Shown one piece after another: positions 59,447 to 64,000 of a stretch of DNA of 64,000 bases. The position numbers and the translations under genes were made by a program. How positions within the stretch are numbered: the stretch's first letter is position 1; each line of letters begins with the position of its first letter. Source of the DNA: Klebsiella pneumoniae (GTDB lineage: Bacteria > Myxococcota_A > UBA796 > SXON01). The DNA lies in contig CAMAXZ010000003.1 in assembly GCA_945862325.1 (NCBI GenBank), forward strand, positions 142,677 to 206,676, given 5' to 3'. The notes under the pieces were generated by a model. It searched no databases and was not told the DNA's origin. It was given only the letters and a program-made list of their open reading frames with translations.

Positions 59447-61581
59447 TCCTTCTGCTCGCCGCGGCCGCCCTGGCGATCGACGGGCGCGTGGTCGAGCGGG
59501 ACACGAACCTCGGCATCGCCGGGGTCACCCTCCGCGCGGGCGACCTGTCGACCACCACCGATGCGAAGGGTCGGTTTCAGCTCGATGTTGCTCCGGGGAC
59601 CGAGGTGGCCTTCGAGCACCCCGCGTACGTCGCGCTGGCGTTCGCCGCGCCCGACGCCGACGAGTGGCGCGTGCGCCTGTGGGCGGAGGCCGAGACCTTC
59701 GAGGTCGTCGTCGAGGCGCGCCGCGACGAGCCGGTGGCGAGCGTGACGCGACTGGACCGCGAGCGGGTGCTCGAGACGCCCGGCACCTTCGAAGACCCCG
59801 TGCGGCTCGCGCAGTCGCTCGCCGGGGTGGCCGTCACCCCGGAGTACTCGCCCACCGCCGGGGACCTCGCGCTCCGCGGCTCGGCGCCGGGAGAGTCGAG
59901 GTTTCTCCTCGATGGTATCGCGCTGCCGTATCTGTATCACTACAGCGGGTACACCTCGGTGCTCCACACCCGCCTGCTCGACGAGCTCGCGCTGTACCCG
60001 AGCACGTTCAACAGCGAGTGGGGCGCGGCGGTCGGCGGCATCGTCGACGCGCGCACCCGTTGGGACCGCCCGGAGAAGACGAGCGCGTCGGTCAACCTCA
60101 ACCTGGTCATGGCCGGGGCGGAGGTGGCGGTGCCGCTCGGCGAGCGGTTCACCCTGCGGGCCGGCGGCCGGCGCTCGTACCTCGACGCCGTGCAGCGCGA
60201 AGACGAGCAATACACGGTGTTCCCGCGCTTCTGGGACTACTTCGCCCGCGCCGAGTACGCGCCGGGCTCGGGGCGCGCGTGGGGGCTGCTCGCCTTCGGC
60301 GCGGGTGACGCGTGGGAGCGATACAGCGGCGAGCCGACCGAGCTGGCGGGATGGGAGCAGGAGTCCAATCCAAAGCTCGAGTATTCTCAGCAGTATCACG
60401 CGTTCGCGCTTCAGCACCGTGAGCTCGTCGGGCGCACGCGCCTGGAGGGGTTCGTCGGCGCGGTGATCTACGACGTCGAGGCGACCCTGCCCGAGGCGGC
60501 CGAGCTTCGCAGCGAAGCCACGCTTCAGTTTCGAGAGGAGGTCGTGGTCGCGCCCCGCGATGGGCTCGCGGTGGCCTTCGGCGCCGACGGGCGGCAGACA
60601 TTCACGGTCCTCGACGTGGAGACCGAGCGCGCGTGGATCGAGGTCGCGCGCGAGGCGCCTCTGCTCGGGCGCGGGGCGAGCGGCGGGGCGGACGTCGCCC
60701 GCTTCGTCGGCGGAGGTCACGCCGAGCTCCGGTGGGACGTCGGCCCGGTGCGCCTCGCGCCCGGGGTGCGCGTGGACGGCGACACGCAGACGACCGCGGT
60801 CACCGTCGACCCGCGGGCGCTCGTGCGGTGGGAGCTCGGCCCCGACACACGGCTGCGGTTCGCGGGCGGCGGGTACTCTCAGTTCCAGAGTGTCGAGGCG
60901 CTGTACTTCGACACCGAGGGCTTCGGCGACCCCGCGGACGTCGCGCCCGCCCACGCCTGGCAAGGCGCGGCGGCGGTGGAGCACGCCATCGCCGGGCGCT
61001 GGGAGGTCGGCGCGGAGGTGTGGGGCAAGCAGATGACAGGCCTCGTGCTGGAGCTGCCCGACGGGTCCGCGCGCGGCGACGTCGAGGGCGCGGCGTGGGG
61101 CGTCGAGGCGACGAGCCGCTACCGCCTTCGCGAGCGGTTCTTCGCGTCGTTGTCCTTGGGCGTCGGCCGCGCCACGCGCGGGGGCGAGGCGTTCGACTAC
61201 GACCAGCCGTGGTCGGCGAACCTCATCGCGTCGTGGGACTTCGCGCCCACCTGGCGCGCCGGCCTGCGCCTCCGCGGGGCCGCGGGCCTTCCGTACACGC
61301 CGATCGTCGACGGCGTGTTGCAGGCGGAGGACGACACGTATCAGCCGGTGTTCGGCCCGAGGAACAGCGCGCGCCAGCCGGTGTACACGAAGGTGGACGC
61401 CCGCATCGAGAAGACCTTCTACACCCGCGCCGTCGAGGTGGCGGCCTACGCCGAGCTGTGGTGGGTTCCGGGCGCCAGCAACGTCATGTATCAGGCGTAT
61501 CGGTACGACTACGACGACGCGGCGTCCGTCGCCGGCCCCCCCTTCATTCCCCTGGTGGGGGTTCGGGGCGCGCTGCGGTGA
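59443..61581 (+). CDS. TonB-dependent receptor with N-terminal CarboxypepD_reg-like domain
   Basis: The 712-residue product starts with a short signal, then a CarboxypepD_reg-like domain (IDGRVVERDTNLGIAGVTLR) and a plug (LRGSAPGESRFLLDGI and VGGIVDARTRW). The rest is a large beta-barrel with alternating strands. It is shorter than SusC-type receptors and resembles the non-SusC receptors of deltaproteobacteria. The transported ligand is unknown. Confidence 0.88.
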   Translation: MILLLAAAALAIDGRVVERDTNLGIAGVTLRAGDLSTTTDAKGRFQLDVAPGTEVAFEHPAYVALAFAAPDADEWRVRLWAEAETFEVVVEARRDEPVASVTRLDRERVLETPGTFEDPVRLAQSLAGVAVTPEYSPTAGDLALRGSAPGESRFLLDGIALPYLYHYSGYTSVLHTRLLDELALYPSTFNSEWGAAVGGIVDARTRWDRPEKTSASVNLNLVMAGAEVAVPLGERFTLRAGGRRSYLDAVQREDEQYTVFPRFWDYFARAEYAPGSGRAWGLLAFGAGDAWERYSGEPTELAGWEQESNPKLEYSQQYHAFALQHRELVGRTRLEGFVGAVIYDVEATLPEAAELRSEATLQFREEVVVAPRDGLAVAFGADGRQTFTVLDVETERAWIEVAREAPLLGRGASGGADVARFVGGGHAELRWDVGPVRLAPGVRVDGDTQTTAVTVDPRALVRWELGPDTRLRFAGGGYSQFQSVEALYFDTEGFGDPADVAPAHAWQGAAAVEHAIAGRWEVGAEVWGKQMTGLVLELPDGSARGDVEGAAWGVEATSRYRLRERFFASLSLGVGRATRGGEAFDYDQPWSANLIASWDFAPTWRAGLRLRGAAGLPYTPIVDGVLQAEDDTYQPVFGPRNSARQPVYTKVDARIEKTFYTRAVEVAAYAELWWVPGASNVMYQAYRYDYDDAASVAGPPFIPLVGVRGALR

Positions 61582-61882
61582 ACTGACCGTCGACCTCTCG
61601 GACCGCGTCGTCCCAGGTGGTACGGCGATGATCCGCCCGCGGCTGGGCCTCGGCGAGCGGCCCGTGGTTGGTGACCATCACCATGCGCACGCCGGTCACG
61701 CGGTCGGTCAGGACGTACACGCCCCCGCCGTCCGCGGTGGCGTCCCCGACGATCGCCCACATCTCCCGGGTGCGCTCCGGGTCGACCCGGAGCTCCCCCT
61801 TGGGGTCGCGGGTGAACACCATCGCGACGCCAGAGGCGAAGCAGCGCGCGTCGTACTCCGAGGCGAACGTGCGCTCAGGCAT
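61544..61882 (-). CDS. Hypothetical protein (112 aa)
   Basis: The product MPERTFASEYDARCFASGVA has no recognised family. It overlaps the 3' end of the convergent TonB receptor gene by 38 bases, which is large for this genome, so the true stop region may be less constrained. It is on the same strand as MarC, with a tiny membrane ORF between. Confidence 0.55.
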   Translation of the reverse strand: MPERTFASEYDARCFASGVAMVFTRDPKGELRVDPERTREMWAIVGDATADGGGVYVLTDRVTGVRMVMVTNHGPLAEAQPRADHRRTTWDDAVREVDGQFTAARPEPPPGE

Positions 61883-61964
61883 CCGGGCTCAGCCGGATGA
61901 TGTGCACCACGAACGCCACGAGCAGCGCGAGGGAGCCCAAGCCGACGAACAACGCGAGCGACAC
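61875..61964 (-). CDS. Possible tiny membrane peptide (29 aa)
   Basis: A GTG start gives a single hydrophobic helix (ALFVGLGSLALLVAFVVHII) and a short tail RLSPDA. It overlaps the next gene start by 8 bases and lies 8 bases after the marC stop, an operon-like fit. Low confidence because of size. Confidence 0.35.
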   Translation of the reverse strand: MSLALFVGLGSLALLVAFVVHIIRLSPDA

Positions 61965-61972
61965 GAGAGAGG

Positions 61973-62569
61973 CTATCCCACCATCTGGCGGATGAGGTTG
62001 GCGAGCCCGGTCCGGATCATGCTCACCGCGATGGCCGTCATGAACAGCGACATGACCTTGCCGAACGCGCGCACCACCGCGGGGCGCACGATGGCCCGCA
62101 TGCGATGGGCATTGTCGAGGAGCACCGCGGTGATGGCGAGGTTGGCGACGAGCGCGGCGAGCACCGGCATGCGCCCGTGGGCGTCCGCGAGCACGAGGCA
62201 GGTGGTCATCGTCGCGGGGCCGACGATCAGCGGCACGCCGAGCGGAACGACGCCCGTGTCGCCGCCCATGTCGTCCTGCTTGCGCTGGGAGCTGCTGAAG
62301 AGGAGGTCGTGCAGGGAGATGATGAGCAGGATGATGCCGCCGCCGACGCGGAGGTCGTCGACGGTGATGCCGAGGAGGCGGAACACCGCCTGACCGGCGA
62401 GGGTGATGCCGATCGCGACCGCGAGCGCGGTGCCGATGGCCTTGCGGGCCATCGAGCGCGCCGCGGCGAGCTGCATCCCCTCGGTCATCGCGAGGAAGAT
62501 CGGCACGATGGTGAGCGTGCTCATGGCCACGAAGACCGGCACGAACACCTGGTCGAAGTTCGCGAACAT
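61973..62569 (-). CDS. MarC/NAAT-family inner-membrane protein
   Basis: The 198-residue protein has six predicted membrane segments and the MarC blocks VFVPVFVAMSTLTIVPIFLA, VGGGIILLIISLHDLL and PLGVPLIVGPATMTTCLVLA. ATG at 62569 matches the family start; the frame upstream is antisense to the neighbour. MarC proteins have no settled transport role. Confidence 0.87.
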   Translation of the reverse strand: MFANFDQVFVPVFVAMSTLTIVPIFLAMTEGMQLAAARSMARKAIGTALAVAIGITLAGQAVFRLLGITVDDLRVGGGIILLIISLHDLLFSSSQRKQDDMGGDTGVVPLGVPLIVGPATMTTCLVLADAHGRMPVLAALVANLAITAVLLDNAHRMRAIVRPAVVRAFGKVMSLFMTAIAVSMIRTGLANLIRQMVG

Positions 62570-62589
62570 CTGGGCTTCCGTCGCCCGCG

Positions 62590-64000
62590 CTACTTGCCGC
62601 GCTGCATGCTGACCGGGCACTCCGGCGTGGCCTCGATCCGGTAGTACCCGAGTTCGTCGGCCCAATCTTCACCTTCGTAGGGCCACTCGCGCCAACCCTT
62701 GCGGGGCTTGTCCTCGCGCTTCACGGTGCGCGCCGCCGCCTCCATCTTGCCGCGGATGGCGGCCTGCTCGTAGAGCTGGCTCTGCATCCGGAGGACATCG
62801 AGGCTGAAGATGTCGGCGTCCGTGACCATGCCGGAGAGGTCCTGCGCCTGGCCCGCGATGCGATCACGGAGTCGCTCGCCTTCTTCCTTGACGATCGCGT
62901 CGCGCCGGGCCTGGAGCCAGTCGCGCGCGCGCTCCGTGAAGGGGTTCGCCGAGGCGCCGCCCTTCATACGCTTGAGCTCGTCGTCGGCGCGCTGCACGGC
63001 GACGATCGCGCCCTCGAAGCGCTCCTCGCCCTTGAACGGGCGGAGCACCGCGATCGGCAGCCCGCTCGTCTCGCCCTTCTGCACCCACTGACGCCCGAGC
63101 TCGAACATGTCGGCGCCCGACTTGCCCGCGACCCCGTCGAGCTGCTTGGCGAGCGGGGCATACTTGACCTTGAACGCCTCGAGCTCTTCGTTGGCCTGCG
63201 GGAACTTGCACATCAGGAAGGCCGAGTAGATGCGGAGGAGGTCCGCCTCGGGGAAGTACCAGTCGGCGAAGAACGGCGTCTGCAGCGACATGAGCACGCC
63301 GAGGGAGCCGTTGAAGTCGTCGATGCGGAAGTGCGCCCACGCGCGCTCGTACTGCGCCTCGGGCCAGAACTCGCTGCCACGGCTGACCGCGGCGTAGCCC
63401 TGGATGGCCCGGGGGAAGTTGCCCGCGGCGTAGAAGCTGCGCGCGACGTTCAGCGACGCGAGGTCGCGGAAGCCGAGGGGCTTGTCGCGGCCCGCGGCGA
63501 GGGCCTTCTCGAAGGGGGTGAGCGCGTCGTCCGGGCGGCCCTGCTGGTTGAGCATGACGCCCTCGAGGAGCTTGGCCTCGGGGTAGACCGGGTCGCCCTC
63601 CTTCACCATCTTGAGGAGCACCCCGGCCATGCCGAACTCGTCGCGTCGGAACGCCTCACGGGCCGCGAGGTAGGCCATGCGGCCGCGCACGTCTTCGGTG
63701 CGGGCGAGGGCGAGGTTCTTGGAGAAGGGCTCTTGCAGGATGCCGAGGTCGCCCGCCTTGTCGGCGAGCTCGACCGCGCGCGGCACGTGCAGGCCGACGA
63801 TGGGGGCGCTCAGGTCGTCGGCGAGCAAGAAGCCCTTCGTGAAGGCGACGAGGGCGGAGTACGGGAGGTCGAGGGAGTCGAGGGTCTCGCCCAGCTTTCC
63901 GTACGCCTCGGCGTGGAACGCGGCGCGGGCGGGGTCGTCGATGAGCGCGACGAGCGCGTCCGCGGCGCGCGCCTTCTGGCCGCTCGCCTTCTCGGCGTCG
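62590..64000 (-). CDS. Helical-repeat (TPR-like) protein, 5' end outside window
   Basis: The frame is open to the window edge (at least 469 residues visible). Repeated helix pairs (PEAKLLEGVMLNQQGRPDDA, LNVARSFYAAGNFPRAIQGY, EAQYERAWAHFRIDDFNGS) are TPR-like. The C-terminal part has a coiled-coil stretch and ends GYYRIEATPECPVSMQRGK. Such proteins are frequent scaffolds or gliding/secretion partners in myxobacteria; no specific role is visible. Confidence 0.8.
   Translation of the reverse strand, partial: DAEKASGQKARAADALVALIDDPARAAFHAEAYGKLGETLDSLDLPYSALVAFTKGFLLADDLSAPIVGLHVPRAVELADKAGDLGILQEPFSKNLALARTEDVRGRMAYLAAREAFRRDEFGMAGVLLKMVKEGDPVYPEAKLLEGVMLNQQGRPDDALTPFEKALAAGRDKPLGFRDLASLNVARSFYAAGNFPRAIQGYAAVSRGSEFWPEAQYERAWAHFRIDDFNGSLGVLMSLQTPFFADWYFPEADLLRIYSAFLMCKFPQANEELEAFKVKYAPLAKQLDGVAGKSGADMFELGRQWVQKGETSGLPIAVLRPFKGEERFEGAIVAVQRADDELKRMKGGASANPFTERARDWLQARRDAIVKEEGERLRDRIAGQAQDLSGMVTDADIFSLDVLRMQSQLYEQAAIRGKMEAAARTVKREDKPRKGWREWPYEGEDWADELGYYRIEATPECPVSMQRGK

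Overview
The window is about 68-70% GC, dense, and rich in overlapping ATGA/GTGA gene starts. It carries MopE-type putative metal-binding repeat lipoproteins, paired DUF1552/DUF1592 secreted proteins, many small lipoproteins and an aerobic benzoyl-CoA (box) cluster. Together these suggest a Myxococcota-like (former deltaproteobacterial) chromosome. No rRNA or CRISPR array is visible. There is no stretch over 300 bases without a plausible gene.

Region 1 (1-20150) is a defence island built around one regulator. A leftward operon (12734 to beyond position 1) encodes type I restriction-modification subunits HsdR, HsdM and HsdS. It continues with a 1372-residue methyltransferase / target-recognition / P-loop NTPase fusion, a second P-loop ATPase, an unknown protein and a PLD-like protein cut by the window edge. 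Every junction from hsdM onward is a 4-base stop/start overlap. A rightward operon (14603-20150) is CBASS-like: a CD-NTase, an E2-E1 (Cap2-like) conjugation enzyme, a SAVED-domain protein fused to an HExxH metallopeptidase-like region, and a second, divergent CD-NTase-like enzyme. Between them sits an RtcR-like sigma54 activator with an N-terminal CARF-type sensor. Each operon is preceded by a textbook sigma54 promoter (TGGCAC-N5-TTGCT), and an identical 13-base motif lies upstream of each promoter in the same relative orientation. The inferred system is a single ligand-sensing sigma54 switch that turns on both restriction and cyclic-nucleotide defence.

Region 2 (20219-27371) looks like the end of an integrative element. 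It has an HTH coiled-coil protein, an acidic protein, a GGWCC repeat array, a VapE-like helicase, a primase-like protein, two divergent XRE regulators and a large serine recombinase whose 3' end runs into a tRNA-Asn gene. The left boundary is not visible, so the defence island may or may not be cargo of this element.

Region 3 (27514-41014) is core-like: YebC, an SDR protein, a LysR regulator, TatD, Pal, a kinase-like phosphotransferase, a metallo-beta-lactamase-fold hydrolase, two tandem MopE-repeat lipoproteins and an LpxL-like acyltransferase.

Region 4 (41011-57377) holds aromatic degradation and secreted proteins. hcrCAB-like 4-hydroxybenzoyl-CoA reductase genes and a boxR / boxCB divergon could together take 4-hydroxybenzoyl-CoA to benzoyl-CoA and through epoxidation and ring cleavage. 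Between them lie a sulfatase-like lipoprotein, CrcB, a cyclophilin, an alpha/beta hydrolase and the DUF1552/DUF1592 pair. Region 5 (57378-64000) has ThiD, a TonB-dependent receptor, MarC and a partial helical-repeat protein. All functions are read from sequence motifs; no database search was run.
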